Below, piece after piece: positions 15,714 to 24,696 of a stretch of DNA of 64,000 bases. The notes beneath the pieces were generated by a model. That model was given only the letters and a program-made list of their open reading frames with translations. It was not told where the DNA came from and searched no databases. Where the stretch lies: assembly GCA_030748805.1 (NCBI GenBank), contig JASMLG010000073.1:1-64000 (forward strand), given 5' to 3'. Origin of the DNA: Phycisphaerales bacterium. Its GTDB lineage: Bacteria; Planctomycetota; Phycisphaerae; Phycisphaerales; SM1A02. Positions within the stretch are counted from its first letter, which is position 1. Each line of letters begins with the position of its first letter. The translations under genes and the position numbers were made by a program.

Positions 15714-16809
15714 GTAGTTTGTTGAACTTTTTTAAACGTGTTTCTAAACCGCCGCGAAGTGTGGATTTTCTTGGTTTATCTAAATCGCGGCAGATAATCT
15801 TTAACATTTCTACAAGCCCGTGAAAATCATTAACTGAAATTATTTCAGAAGCGACTTTCGCGGGTTTGTTTTTTTGAAGTACACCGTCGACATCTTTCAT
15901 GTTGTGGTAGTTTCCTAGAGCTAAACATAAACACGTAGATAAATAACCAAAGTTACAAAAAGCAGTTGATTCACAGGTTCCACCGGGCATGAGTTTTCGT
16001 TGCCATGCAAAGTTCTTTTGTGCTTTCATGATTTCGCTTGCTGCGTTTGTGAGTTCGGGACCAAATACGCTTGTCTTGTCCCCTACTCGAAGAATTGGTC
16101 CTCCTCCAATTGGTGATTCGGGAAAACTTCTTGATGTTTCAAGGCAAAGCAATCTAGATGTTTTTGGAACTGAGCGATTTTTTGCAGCAGCAATAGCACC
16201 AACAAATCCAATTTCTTCAGCCCTAGTTAATAAAACACCAACATTCCCAAGTGCTGGGATTTTTTTGATTTTATCCAGAGCACAAATAGCGGCAGCAACC
16301 CCAGCAAGATCATCACACGCCGGAGCGTGGAGCAAATCATTTTTCACTACAGGCGGATTAAATTTCCATCGCGCGATATCATTTTTAAGCAAGATTCCTG
16401 CGACTGGTTTTTGTAGTTTTACAACGACTCTCTTAAATGGTTTTGCTTTGGAATTAAGCGATAGAATTTTACCAACGTACCCATTATCTTCATTATCAAA
16501 AACCTCAATTTTAGATCCTACAAAATAGGCATCGTGCACACCACCCCGAAACTCCATCTCTAGATGTTGTTCGTCTATTTGTTTGCGAACAATAAATGCG
16601 GGATGGTCTAAATGAGCTGTTATGTAGATTGATTTTTTTGATGATTTTCGGGTTTGCGTTAGTAGGAGGTTTCCAACTCTATCTTTTTTAATGGCAATGC
16701 CCTTTTGCCGGTTTGCCCAACGTTCTATCCAATCTACAACTCTCCATTCTTGTCCTGCTGCAGTTGGTATTGCAGTGAGTTCCATTAACCATTTCAAGTG
16801 TTTTTTCAT
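15706..16809 (-). CDS. M42-family metallo-aminopeptidase
   Basis: 367-aa cytosolic dinuclear-zinc aminopeptidase family (FrvX/cellulase M/TET). Landmarks: HLDHPAF near residue 70 (first metal His-x-Asp), LHAPACDDLAGVAAA (bridging Asp), LLTRAEEIGFVGAIAA (the Glu-Glu pair: catalytic base and metal ligand), LCLETSRSFP, and a C-terminal GGTCESTAF and CLALGNYHN (last metal His). The ATG at 16809 is preferred over a codon at 16818 because a TAAAAT hexamer lies 7 nt upstream of it. It is convergent with the lipoprotein gene and divergent from ribB(A). It probably cleaves peptide N-termini during protein turnover; specificity is unknown. Confidence 0.9.
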   Translation of the reverse strand: MKKHLKWLMELTAIPTAAGQEWRVVDWIERWANRQKGIAIKKDRVGNLLLTQTRKSSKKSIYITAHLDHPAFIVRKQIDEQHLEMEFRGGVHDAYFVGSKIEVFDNEDNGYVGKILSLNSKAKPFKRVVVKLQKPVAGILLKNDIARWKFNPPVVKNDLLHAPACDDLAGVAAAICALDKIKKIPALGNVGVLLTRAEEIGFVGAIAAAKNRSVPKTSRLLCLETSRSFPESPIGGGPILRVGDKTSVFGPELTNAASEIMKAQKNFAWQRKLMPGGTCESTAFCNFGYLSTCLCLALGNYHNMKDVDGVLQKNKPAKVASEIISVNDFHGLVEMLKIICRDLDKPRKSTLRGGLETRLKKFNKLLS

Positions 16810-16816
16810 CACACAC

Positions 16817-16822
16817 ATTTTA
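16817..16822 (-). promoter_or_regulatory. -10 hexamer, leaderless promoter of M42 peptidase
   Basis: TAAAAT on the minus strand, 7-nt spacer (GTGTGTG) to the ATG at 16809; no Shine-Dalgarno. Confidence 0.45.
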
Positions 16823-16829
16823 CCGATTT

Positions 16830-16890
16830 AGGCAGGACTGTCTCCCAAAGTCTGACCCCAAAGGAGTCTGACCCCAAGCGGGCTGTCCCC
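16830..16890. repeat. REP-like repeat (AGTCTGACCCCAA x2)
   Basis: The 13-bp word AGTCTGACCCCAA occurs at 16849-16861 and 16865-16877. It is flanked by GGACTGTCTCCC and GGGCTGTCCCC, which have the same composition as the palindromic remnants at 7672-7780. Likely a degenerate extragenic palindromic element lying in the M42/ribB divergent promoter region. Confidence 0.5.
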
Positions 16891-16903
16891 ATGTAAAATG
16901 GGG
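16887..16903 (+). promoter_or_regulatory. Inverted repeat enclosing the -10 of ribB(A); leaderless start
   Basis: CCCCAT (16887-16892) and ATGGGG (16898-16903) form a perfect inverted repeat. The -10-like TAAAAT (16894-16899) falls inside or at its edge, and the ATG follows at 16906, 6 nt after the hexamer. It could be an operator or only part of the neighbouring REP-like element. No FMN riboswitch is possible because there is no leader. Confidence 0.4.
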
Positions 16904-16905
16904 GG

Positions 16906-18090
16906 ATGGCATTGGCGACTATTGAAGAGGTCTTAGACGACTTGAAGCAAGGCAAGGTGATTGTCTTGATAGATGATGAGAATCGCGAAAACGAGGGCGA
17001 TTTTGTTGTAGCAACTGAGCACATCAACGTAGAACTCATTAACTTCTTTACAAGGATTGGTGGTGGGTATCTTTGTGTTGCTATGACTGGTGATGACTGT
17101 GATCGACTTGAACTTGGACCACAAGTTGCTGAAAATACGAGCGTTCGCGGTACTCCATTTACGATTAGCGTCGATGGACACCCAAGACATAACATATCAA
17201 CGGGGATTTCCGCTGCAGATAGAGTCAAAACACTAGAACTCCTAGTCGACCCAAACTCAAGACCAGATGACTTTGTAAGACCTGGGCACATCAATCCACT
17301 TAGGGCTAGAGCTGGTGGGGTTTTAGCAAGAACTGGTCAAACCGAGGGTTCAGTTGATTTATGCAAACTAGCGGGGTTACAGCCGTCCGCCGTAATAATC
17401 GAGGTTGTCAAAGAAGATGGTGAAATGGCGAGAGTACCAGACCTTGAAAAAATATGCGAAGAACATGGGTTTAAGATGTGCTCTGTTGAACAGATTATCG
17501 AATACCGGCTTGCTCGGGAAAGTTTGGTTAAAAGAATTGCGCCAAAGTCAGGAACGCCAATCGAAACACCATATGGAACGTTTAATTTGATTGCTTATCA
17601 CAGTGCAATTGATGCTGTCCCCCACCTTGCGTTAACCGTTGGAGGCGTTGGAGAACTTGATGAGTATGGTGCAGCCAAACCAATCAACGAACCAACACTG
17701 GTACGTGTGCACCGCCGAAACTTACTTGGCGATATTTTTGATGCTTCCGACCATCCTTCTGGTAAGGAACTCCGTGCTTCACTTCGAATGATTGCAAGCG
17801 AGGGTCGCGGCGCACTTATTTATATGCGACCTGAACAGTACGGCGATGAATTCATCGACCGCTTGCAAAAAATTCAACGCCCCGACGCAGATGTGAACGT
17901 ACCCGATTTAACTGTTTCAGAAGAACCAATGGACAAACGCGATTACGGTACAGGCGTCCAAATTATTCGCGACCTAGGGCTTAAGAAACTAAAACTTCTT
18001 ACTAATCACCCTAAGCATCTCACAGCACTTCATGGATTTGGGATTGATATCGATGAGGAAATTCCCATCGAAACGAACGGCGATTATTAG
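16906..18090 (+). CDS. ribB: 3,4-dihydroxy-2-butanone-4-phosphate synthase with degenerate GTP cyclohydrolase II domain (RibBA/RibBX-like)
   Basis: N-terminal half (1-205) is DHBP synthase, making the four-carbon riboflavin precursor from ribulose 5-phosphate. It shows VLIDDENRENEGDFVVATE (acidic metal/substrate loop), STGISAADR and RPGHINPLRA. The motif usually written GHTE reads GQTEG here (Gln at the His position). I recall this as a variant in some lineages, so it need not mean inactivity. The C-terminal half (about 206-394) has the GTP cyclohydrolase II fold but not its zinc site. Where functional enzymes have a three-Cys motif after VRVHSEC, this protein reads TLVRVHRRNLLGDIFDASDH with no Cys. 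The protein therefore resembles RibB fused to a non-catalytic RibA-like domain, and another GTP cyclohydrolase should exist elsewhere. It overlaps the convergent Bax-inhibitor-like gene by 4 bp. Confidence 0.9.
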   Translation: MALATIEEVLDDLKQGKVIVLIDDENRENEGDFVVATEHINVELINFFTRIGGGYLCVAMTGDDCDRLELGPQVAENTSVRGTPFTISVDGHPRHNISTGISAADRVKTLELLVDPNSRPDDFVRPGHINPLRARAGGVLARTGQTEGSVDLCKLAGLQPSAVIIEVVKEDGEMARVPDLEKICEEHGFKMCSVEQIIEYRLARESLVKRIAPKSGTPIETPYGTFNLIAYHSAIDAVPHLALTVGGVGELDEYGAAKPINEPTLVRVHRRNLLGDIFDASDHPSGKELRASLRMIASEGRGALIYMRPEQYGDEFIDRLQKIQRPDADVNVPDLTVSEEPMDKRDYGTGVQIIRDLGLKKLKLLTNHPKHLTALHGFGIDIDEEIPIETNGDY

Positions 18091-18908
18091 TCACGATTTC
18101 CAAACAGAATCGCCAGCCGGAAGCAAAGTTTTACTGCTTCAAGGTAGATCCAAACGAGGGTCACCATCAAGATGAATGCACAAAACCATTCCATCTGTTT
18201 CGGTGCGCCTGATTTTACTTGTTGTTCGATCATTCCAAAATCGATAATTAGCCAAAGCGAAGCAACTCCGAGAATTAGTACGTTTAGCCCAATTCCGATT
18301 AAGGCAGCACTTCCACCCTCAAATGCAGAACCAAGGGACAAAAACGGCATTTCAGCACCGAACATGCTCATCACAAATGAGATTAGATAGGTAATGAAAA
18401 TTCCAAGAGTAAGAACACTTACAGCAGCAGTGAATTTCTTGGTTGGTTGCAAAATGCGAAAGTAATAGAGCGCCAACATCGAAACTAGTACGCTGACAGT
18501 AATAACAAACGCCTGCAAAGCGAGACCACCCATTGCGGTATATCCCATTTTTTCAAGCGAGCCATCTAGTGCGTGAGTGAGAACTCCAAGAAATGCCCCC
18601 TGCACCGCAGCGTAAATCCAAGCGGTTTGTTTTGCACGAAGCGGATTGGCCATTATCATGAAATACACCACAAAGATGGCGATAATGCCAGCAATAGCCA
18701 GTGGCCATGCAAGCCCTGGTTGATTTTGTGTAAGCCAAATGCCAAACATGCCACCCGCAACTGCGATCGAAGTTAGCATCCCCGTCTTATTTACCACACC
18801 ACCAACTGCGGCGGTATCGATTCCGCCCGCTGCTATGCCCTCATTCCAGACCTTATGGTTCTTTAGGGCGGGATTACTTGTTTCAAGCATGTTTTTTCCG
18901 AGACTCAT
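18087..18908 (-). CDS. Bax inhibitor-1/YccA-like membrane protein
   Basis: 273-aa multi-pass inner-membrane protein, about seven hydrophobic helices after a polar N-terminus (MSLGKNMLETSNPALKNHKVW). The run of helices (AGGMFGIWL, PLAIAGIIAIFVVYFMIMA, AWIYAAVQGAFLGVL, YTAMGGLALQAFVITVSVLV, then LTLGIFITYLISFVMSMFG) and GLNVLILGVASLWLIIDFGMIEQQV match the Bax inhibitor-1-like family, members of which modulate proteases (YccA/FtsH) or leak calcium. This is the longer bacterial subfamily with an extra N-terminal helix. A real Shine-Dalgarno (TTGGAGGAAC) precedes the ATG. The promoter probably reads TAGAAT further upstream in the region shared with the divergent Nif3 gene. Exact function unknown. 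Confidence 0.85.
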   Translation of the reverse strand: MSLGKNMLETSNPALKNHKVWNEGIAAGGIDTAAVGGVVNKTGMLTSIAVAGGMFGIWLTQNQPGLAWPLAIAGIIAIFVVYFMIMANPLRAKQTAWIYAAVQGAFLGVLTHALDGSLEKMGYTAMGGLALQAFVITVSVLVSMLALYYFRILQPTKKFTAAVSVLTLGIFITYLISFVMSMFGAEMPFLSLGSAFEGGSAALIGIGLNVLILGVASLWLIIDFGMIEQQVKSGAPKQMEWFCAFILMVTLVWIYLEAVKLCFRLAILFGNRD

Positions 18909-18956
18909 AATTGTTCCTCCAATGTTTGTACGGTGGTATTCTACCCATATTCAACC

Positions 18957-20081
18957 ATGAAAACAAAAGAACTTATAAAAGCATTTGAATCATTTGCTCC
19001 AACCTACCTTGCAAATGACTGGGACAACGTTGGCTTGCTTGTCGGAACACCTGACTGGAAAGCAAACAAAATATTGCTAACTATCGATTTAACTGAAGCG
19101 GTCTTGAAAGAAGCAATTGAATCAAAAATAGACGCAATTGTTTCTTACCATCCGCCAATTTTTCATCCACTAAAATCTGTTACCGACTCATCATTCAAAG
19201 AGAGGATTGTCTTAGAAGCAATATTAAAAAAAATTGCAATCTACTCTCCCCATACTGCACTTGATGTAGCCAACGGTGGAGTAAACGATTGGATTGTTGC
19301 CGGAATTGGCAAAGGAGATGTTCGGGCACTTCGACCTTTCGGTAATTTGCCACCAGATGAAGAATGTAAACTCGTTACTTTTTGTCCTAAAGATAAAGTT
19401 GAGGACATGAGGTTTGCACTTTCAAGCGTTGGGTGTGGGCGAATTGGAAACTATGAACAATGTTCTTTTACAACAGATGGAACAGGGACATTCTTTGGCA
19501 AAGATGGTACAAACCCTGTGCTTGGTAAAGCAGGTGAATTAGAACAAGTTGCTGAATGCAAGTTTGAAATGGTTGTTTCAAAGGATTCACTTTCACTGGC
19601 TATTCAAGCCCTTAGACAGTTCCACCCTTATGAAGAACCCGCGCTTGAAGTGCATGAACTTGGCGAACGTCCTCGAAGAGACATGGGAATAGGAAGAAGA
19701 ATAGTTTTCGATAAACCAATTCAAATCGATGCGCTTGCAAGAAAATTAAAAAAGCATCTTGGAGTTGGTTATGTTCGAGTGGCACCAGCAGTTGGTAAAG
19801 ACGACAGAGCTCAAGTACAAACGATAGGTTTATGCGCGGGTGCCGGTGGCTCGGTGTGCAAACTTGCAATTAAAGATGGGTGTGATGTGTATATCACTGG
19901 CGAGATGACACACCATAAAGTTGTGGAAGCAACTGCGCAAGGGTGTACAGTGATGTTGACTGGTCACACCAATAGTGAGCGAGGTTATTTGCCAAGATTG
20001 AAGGAACAACTTGAAGGACTTCTCCCCAAAGCCAACATTTCCGTCAGCAACGCAGACATGCCACTGTGGACTTATTATTAA
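18957..20081 (+). CDS. Nif3-like dinuclear metal centre hexameric protein (GTP cyclohydrolase I type 2/YqfO family)
   Basis: 374 aa. Family of unknown physiological role forming toroidal hexamers with a dimetal site. Visible: WDNVGLLVG near residue 22, IVSYHPPIFHPLK (metal His pair), the YSPHTALD motif, and the C-terminal VYITGEMTHHKVVEA and LTGHTNSERGYLPRLKE with further His/Glu ligands. The middle (about 125-245) is the PII/CutA-like insertion found in longer YqfO-type members (LVTFCPKDKVEDMRFALSSVG; FHPYEEPALEVHEL). The ATG at 18957 starts MKTKELIKAFESFAP. TATTCT lies about 14 nt upstream, giving a short or absent leader. It is divergent from the Bax-inhibitor-like gene. Confidence 0.9.
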   Translation: MKTKELIKAFESFAPTYLANDWDNVGLLVGTPDWKANKILLTIDLTEAVLKEAIESKIDAIVSYHPPIFHPLKSVTDSSFKERIVLEAILKKIAIYSPHTALDVANGGVNDWIVAGIGKGDVRALRPFGNLPPDEECKLVTFCPKDKVEDMRFALSSVGCGRIGNYEQCSFTTDGTGTFFGKDGTNPVLGKAGELEQVAECKFEMVVSKDSLSLAIQALRQFHPYEEPALEVHELGERPRRDMGIGRRIVFDKPIQIDALARKLKKHLGVGYVRVAPAVGKDDRAQVQTIGLCAGAGGSVCKLAIKDGCDVYITGEMTHHKVVEATAQGCTVMLTGHTNSERGYLPRLKEQLEGLLPKANISVSNADMPLWTYY

Positions 20082-20133
20082 TATGTTGGAACAGCCACCA
20101 CACTTTTGTTGACTCGCTGTGCGGTCATCACAC

Positions 20134-20700
20134 TTACCTTTTTAGTGCTTTGTACCTTGGGCAACTTACAACATGGTCGTTCACCATTCCAACTGCTTGC
20201 ATGAATGCGTAGCAAATTGTTGGTCCGACAAATTTGAAGTTGTGCTTTTTTAAGTCCCTTGCCATTGCTTCACTAATTGGAGTTGAAGCAGGTATTTGAG
20301 AGTCGGTTTTCCACTTGTTTATGATTGGTTTGTATTCAACATGCTTCCACAAAAAATCATCGAAAGAACCTTTGCCATCCTCCATAATCTCAATCCAAGC
20401 CCTTGCGTTTGCAATCGCCCCGTTGATTTTTGCGTGACTTCGAATGATGCCAGTATTCTTGAGTAATCTGTTAATTTTACGTTTACCATAACGTGCAACT
20501 TTTTCTGGGTCAAAATTATCAAAAGCCGTTCGAAAGTTCTCGCGTTTTTTTAACACGATAATCCAAGATAATCCTGCCTGAAAACCATCTAGACACAATT
20601 TTTCATACAGAGTTCTGTCATCGTGTTCAGGTACTCCCCACTCATCATCGTGATAAGCAACGTATATAGGATTTTCTCCACACCAAGTACATCTTGCCAT
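20134..20700 (-). CDS. tag: DNA-3-methyladenine glycosylase I
   Basis: 188-aa base-excision repair enzyme removing 3-methyladenine from alkylated DNA. Zinc-snap ligands are visible: Cys4 in MARCTWCG, His17 in VAYHDDEWG, and the C-terminal His and Cys in VNDHVVSCPRY. Substrate-pocket motifs HDDEWGVPEHDDRTLYEKL and LDGFQAGLSWIIVLKKRENFR are typical. The ATG at 20700 is chosen over an immediately preceding GTG codon: a TATCCT hexamer lies exactly 6 nt upstream. Single-gene unit; ends 53 bp from the convergent Nif3-like gene. Confidence 0.95.
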   Translation of the reverse strand: MARCTWCGENPIYVAYHDDEWGVPEHDDRTLYEKLCLDGFQAGLSWIIVLKKRENFRTAFDNFDPEKVARYGKRKINRLLKNTGIIRSHAKINGAIANARAWIEIMEDGKGSFDDFLWKHVEYKPIINKWKTDSQIPASTPISEAMARDLKKHNFKFVGPTICYAFMQAVGMVNDHVVSCPRYKALKR

Positions 20701-20706
20701 CACAGA

Positions 20707-20712
20707 AGGATA
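20707..20712 (-). promoter_or_regulatory. -10 hexamer, leaderless promoter of tag
   Basis: TATCCT on the minus strand, 6-nt spacer (TCTGTG) to the ATG at 20700; a TATTCT also lies slightly upstream. Confidence 0.4.
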
Positions 20713-20817
20713 CAGAATAAAAATCTGTTCTGTTTATCAAATACGAAAAGAGTGGGCGATTGTGATATGATTACTCAGAATGAAACTGCGTAGTGCAATG
20801 AAAGGGGTTTTTGTATT

Positions 20818-21966
20818 ATGAAAACGTATGTTGTGGTTAGGAGTGGAGAAGAGATAGGGGTCTTTACCACATCTGAACTAAAGCAAAAAACAGACACAGG
20901 GGAATTAGTGCCAACGGACGAGATGCGCCAATCAGGAACCACAGAGTGGATTCAACTAGGAAGCGTTCCTGGATTTTTTGAACAATCAAACGTGTTGCTA
21001 ACACCAGAAGATCCACTTCTCGAAGATGACAAATCTTTTGGGTTAAGTCCAGATTCCTCAGACCTATCTGGAACTGGTATGGAAATATCATCGGACGAAA
21101 GTGGAGGTAGCACCTGTTCAGACACTTTTGATGATAATGATATTGAAGATGACGATGTTGATGAAGAATCTATAACAGACAGTTTGCCCAAGAAAGACCC
21201 CGAACAAGCACAGTCAGAATTGGCAAGAGCAACTATATTTGCTACAAAAAACTATTTACGACGCAGCATCTTCATTAATCAAGCAGACAAAATACAGAAG
21301 TATGGTTACGTTTTACAGTGTGTTGGAATAATAATTCTTGGTCTATTTGCCTACGTTGTATTCTATAAACCAGATGCTCCTTCCCCTGTTCTACCCGCAC
21401 TCGGGTGGCTTGTTGCATCTATTGTTGGTGTTGTGGCTGCTTCTCAGTGTAGAGATGCAGGCAGACGGCTTATAGCAAGCACTACAACAAGTGTTCGTGA
21501 GAACGCAACGCTTGATATGACTGGCCTGATTATTATTACAATTGGAGCAGCTATTTTTTTGGGACTAATATTTATAGCTTTCTCTTCATCTAGTTTTTGG
21601 CCTGCAATTTATGGAGTATTGGCAATGTTGGCTTCAGTGTTGGCCGCTGGTTTGGTCTTGAGTCCATCAATTACAAATGTTGAGGTTAGAGGGGTAAGCC
21701 CGATGGAAGAACTGCTTGGTTTTTTTGCTCTTATGGCAAAATCACTAGTTCTGCTTGGACCATTCGTTTTAGCATGTTGCAGTGCAATCGGTATTCTTAA
21801 GGGCGGAGTTGCTCTTTACTATTTGTGGTCAGGAACATTCGACGGTATAGTTGATATGGATGGGTGGATTTCTCCTGGAATATTATTTGTAGCCGGCGGC
21901 TTTTTTCCACTTGTAACATACGTATTTCTTTTTGTAACAGACATGATTCTAAGTATGTTTCGATAA
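20818..21966 (+). CDS. GYF_2-domain multi-pass membrane protein, function unknown
   Basis: 382 aa. Residues 1-60 look like a GYF_2 domain (TYVVVRSGEEIGVFTTSELKQ; the Trp of TEWIQLGSVPGF), a small peptide-binding fold often found at the cytosolic end of planctomycete membrane proteins. A long acidic linker follows (about 62-130, rich in Asp/Ser/Glu). From about residue 155 there are six to eight hydrophobic helices (YVLQCVGIIILGLFAYVVFY; TGLIIITIGAAIFLGLIFIA; IYGVLAMLASVLAAGLVL; LVLLGPFVLACCSAIGIL; LFVAGGFFPLVTYVFLFV). A Shine-Dalgarno (GAAAGGGG) precedes the ATG, so this is a leadered gene. No catalytic motif. It ends 1 bp before the convergent AsmA-like gene. Confidence 0.7.
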   Translation: MKTYVVVRSGEEIGVFTTSELKQKTDTGELVPTDEMRQSGTTEWIQLGSVPGFFEQSNVLLTPEDPLLEDDKSFGLSPDSSDLSGTGMEISSDESGGSTCSDTFDDNDIEDDDVDEESITDSLPKKDPEQAQSELARATIFATKNYLRRSIFINQADKIQKYGYVLQCVGIIILGLFAYVVFYKPDAPSPVLPALGWLVASIVGVVAASQCRDAGRRLIASTTTSVRENATLDMTGLIIITIGAAIFLGLIFIAFSSSSFWPAIYGVLAMLASVLAAGLVLSPSITNVEVRGVSPMEELLGFFALMAKSLVLLGPFVLACCSAIGILKGGVALYYLWSGTFDGIVDMDGWISPGILFVAGGFFPLVTYVFLFVTDMILSMFR

Positions 21967-21967
21967 A

Positions 21968-24646
21968 TCAATTACCGAACAAGCCGTCTAATAAGTCAAT
22001 AGGAACTGGGGCTTCGTTATTGTCGAACACCCCCCCCAGCGAGTTTCCAAAAGTGTCTAAAAGAAACTTCTCAATATTATATTCATCTTTAGGATTGTCA
22101 ATAGTTCCAGTAATGTGGACGGGAATGTTTCCAAGTTTAAGATTATGCAACTCACTAAACACCGCACTAAGTTCGCTAGCCGGCACTGCCATTTCTAGGT
22201 CGAGTTCTCTTGTAACCAAATTTATAGTTCCCGAATATGGGATTGTGAATTTATTTGCTACAACTAAACGGAATGTTTTGTATGTGACAATGCCGTCGCG
22301 TATGGTAATGTGAATTGGTTCAAAGTAAGCGGGAATTGATTTTGAATGCTTTGTTTTAATTTGCTTCAGTAAGGATAGTGTCAAAGAACTGCTATCCAAG
22401 GAAACCTCGCCAATATTAATCATTAAATCTGCATTAAGTTTTGATACGTCTCCATCCAAAGATACCAGTGAGTTGGTTGCTTTTATTTCAATTGGTTTTT
22501 TTACAGAACGTATGTCAGATAAAACAGGTCCAAGATTTTTTAAAAGATGCTGGGTTAAAGATTGAGATAATGTGATTTCGGCAATTGTTGGTTTATTTGG
22601 AGGGGTAGACATCTTTCCATCAAAGAAAACAATGGTTGTTTTAAAGGCAGCATTCGGTGATGTCCCATCAGCAATTACAATCGGTGCTTCTAGTACATTA
22701 TTTGCAATAATCTCTGCCTTAATTGGTGTTCCAACAGTGTCTGCCAAAAGGCCTCGGCTTGAAGTTATTGCATCTATTAGCCGAGTGTCTATTCCGTCCA
22801 CAGATAGGTCAAGGTTTAACTGCCCATCTAAATCACCTCCGATTATCCTAGTGCTTGTTCCAATTATGCCAGTGTGTTGATTCCCAATATCGAACGTTAA
22901 TTCAAACTTTGAGTTAAGGTTTTTGTCAATAGAGTCAATGTGCACACCCAATTCGGCAGTTGATGAAATGTGCGTCCCCGTTAATTCACTTGAGAGTTCT
23001 TTTGTAATTGTTGCGATGGCTCTTATGTTTTCATAATTAGTAATTGTGTTATCTTTAAGTGATAAAGCTCCGCTGGCATCTATTTGTTTGTTGTGGACGT
23101 GAGCCATAATTATGCTTTGATCTAAAACAAATTCTGCGTTGATTGTTTTGCCTATATCTCTCGTTAAATCGATTTTGGTAGTATTGATGTAATCAGATAA
23201 AAGGGTAGTTGAGATGTTCTCCAAATTAATGGTTCCAGACCCTTTTGGAAATTGCCTTGATATTGTTTTCCACAAGTCATCAATTCCATCAAGTTTGTTT
23301 TTATTTGTTGAGTAAAGATCTATTCCAAAATTGGTTGTTTGTTTGTTTGCAACAATATCTCCACTAGAGAAAATTTGTCTTTTAAGAACATCAGCAAATA
23401 TGTTTGCGTCTAACTTGGTTATAGATATCTCATCTGGCTCATAAACAAGGTCGCCGATTAGAGAAAGATTGCCAATAAGTGTATCCTTAGTTGCACCTAC
23501 TGGAACCAACCTGTCTAAGTGTACGTTTATCTTAACGTTGCCAGACATTTGTTCTTTTGTAATAGATTGCAGCAATTCATCTTTGACATTTAATGAGAAG
23601 TTTGCATTTGTAATAACACCACTCTCCCCATCATAAGCTCCAGAAACTACTAACTCTTTTGCTTCGATTGTGATGGACAGTGGGGAGTTCTTCGCAGTGC
23701 GCTGTAAACTCAAATTAAACGTATTTCCGATGTCTCTTACAGAGTCAATTCCAAGTGGGTGTAAAATTGGAGCAAACATTGTTGTTGGAGTGTTGGAAAA
23801 CTCGGCAGATCCAACTAGGCCTTCTTCTTCAATAACAAACGACCCGTTTTGAATTGGATTTGAAAGTTGGGTTTTAATTAAAACCGAACCACACGTTGTT
23901 TCATATTCTGCAAGCGAAGCACTTATTGCAATTGAAACAGATTCATTTAAGTTTGGCGAAGAGATTTCGCCGTTGAGTTCAATTACTGACCACCCCCCCA
24001 CTCCTTTTACTGTAGGGATTGCTGCATTGTTAGCAGAAAATGAAATTGTTCCGCTTGAACTCCAGTTTATAGAACCATCTCCGTTGATTAGATTTGGTGC
24101 ATTGAAATTGGCTTCAATTATGCCATCCAAATCTGTTTCTGCTGTTACATGACCAGTAAAATGGTGGCTGGGAGCAACATCAAGAGAGCCAATTACATTT
24201 GAGAAAACCATTTCATCTTCACTCAATAGAGTAAACGAGTTAAGCGAAACATCTAAAATCAATGAAGGAAAAGTAGAATTAGATGATGTTGTCACCTCTT
24301 GAATAACATATTCAGCAGGACTCCCATCGATCTCCTTTGGAGAGGTGTGATAAACAGCATCCCCATTGATGGTTGCCTTGATAGGTTCGCTCGATGAAAG
24401 CAAAGAAATAATACTGTTGTTGATTGTCACATCTATATTTGCACGAGCGAAAGTATCCTGAACTTCTAGACCTGATATTACTTGTGGTCCACTCCAGCTG
24501 ACAGTAATAGAATTAAAACTGTTGTTCTTGTTCTCTAGTATTTTGTTAGAGATTATGGTTTTTACAATAATAGGAATTGCAATATACCCAACTACTAAAA
24601 CAATAAATAGGACGGTCAACCCTGTGAACAAATGCTTCTTTTTCAT
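21968..24646 (-). CDS. Large AsmA-like envelope protein
   Basis: 892 aa. One N-terminal membrane helix (KHLFTGLTVLFIVLVVGYIAIPIIV) followed by a very long periplasmic beta-rich region. It has repeated strand patterns such as VTWSGPQVISGLEV-like openings, FANVIGSLDVAPSHHF-type strands and a C-terminal IRDGIVTYKTFRLVVANKFTIPYSGTINLVTRELDLEM, ending near LGNIPVHITGTIDNPKDEYN. The last motif (gtl.p..L.l.G...P) is characteristic of AsmA/TamB-type proteins, long hydrophobic-groove proteins thought to move phospholipids to the outer membrane. The start MKKKHLF (24646) is preferred; an earlier in-frame ATG at 24676 would add ten residues and cannot be excluded. It is divergent from ispE. Family assignment is by overall pattern, not by a single motif. 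Confidence 0.65.
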   Translation of the reverse strand: MKKKHLFTGLTVLFIVLVVGYIAIPIIVKTIISNKILENKNNSFNSITVSWSGPQVISGLEVQDTFARANIDVTINNSIISLLSSSEPIKATINGDAVYHTSPKEIDGSPAEYVIQEVTTSSNSTFPSLILDVSLNSFTLLSEDEMVFSNVIGSLDVAPSHHFTGHVTAETDLDGIIEANFNAPNLINGDGSINWSSSGTISFSANNAAIPTVKGVGGWSVIELNGEISSPNLNESVSIAISASLAEYETTCGSVLIKTQLSNPIQNGSFVIEEEGLVGSAEFSNTPTTMFAPILHPLGIDSVRDIGNTFNLSLQRTAKNSPLSITIEAKELVVSGAYDGESGVITNANFSLNVKDELLQSITKEQMSGNVKINVHLDRLVPVGATKDTLIGNLSLIGDLVYEPDEISITKLDANIFADVLKRQIFSSGDIVANKQTTNFGIDLYSTNKNKLDGIDDLWKTISRQFPKGSGTINLENISTTLLSDYINTTKIDLTRDIGKTINAEFVLDQSIIMAHVHNKQIDASGALSLKDNTITNYENIRAIATITKELSSELTGTHISSTAELGVHIDSIDKNLNSKFELTFDIGNQHTGIIGTSTRIIGGDLDGQLNLDLSVDGIDTRLIDAITSSRGLLADTVGTPIKAEIIANNVLEAPIVIADGTSPNAAFKTTIVFFDGKMSTPPNKPTIAEITLSQSLTQHLLKNLGPVLSDIRSVKKPIEIKATNSLVSLDGDVSKLNADLMINIGEVSLDSSSLTLSLLKQIKTKHSKSIPAYFEPIHITIRDGIVTYKTFRLVVANKFTIPYSGTINLVTRELDLEMAVPASELSAVFSELHNLKLGNIPVHITGTIDNPKDEYNIEKFLLDTFGNSLGGVFDNNEAPVPIDLLDGLFGN

Positions 24647-24683
24647 ATTGAATACATGATACCCTTCTAAAGTCATCCTCTGG

Positions 24684-24689
24684 TATCCT
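24684..24689 (+). promoter_or_regulatory. -10 hexamer, leaderless promoter of ispE
   Basis: TATCCT, 7-nt spacer, ATG at 24697; no Shine-Dalgarno. Drives ispE-pepF-oxidoreductase. Confidence 0.45.
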
Positions 24690-24696
24690 TGTAATA

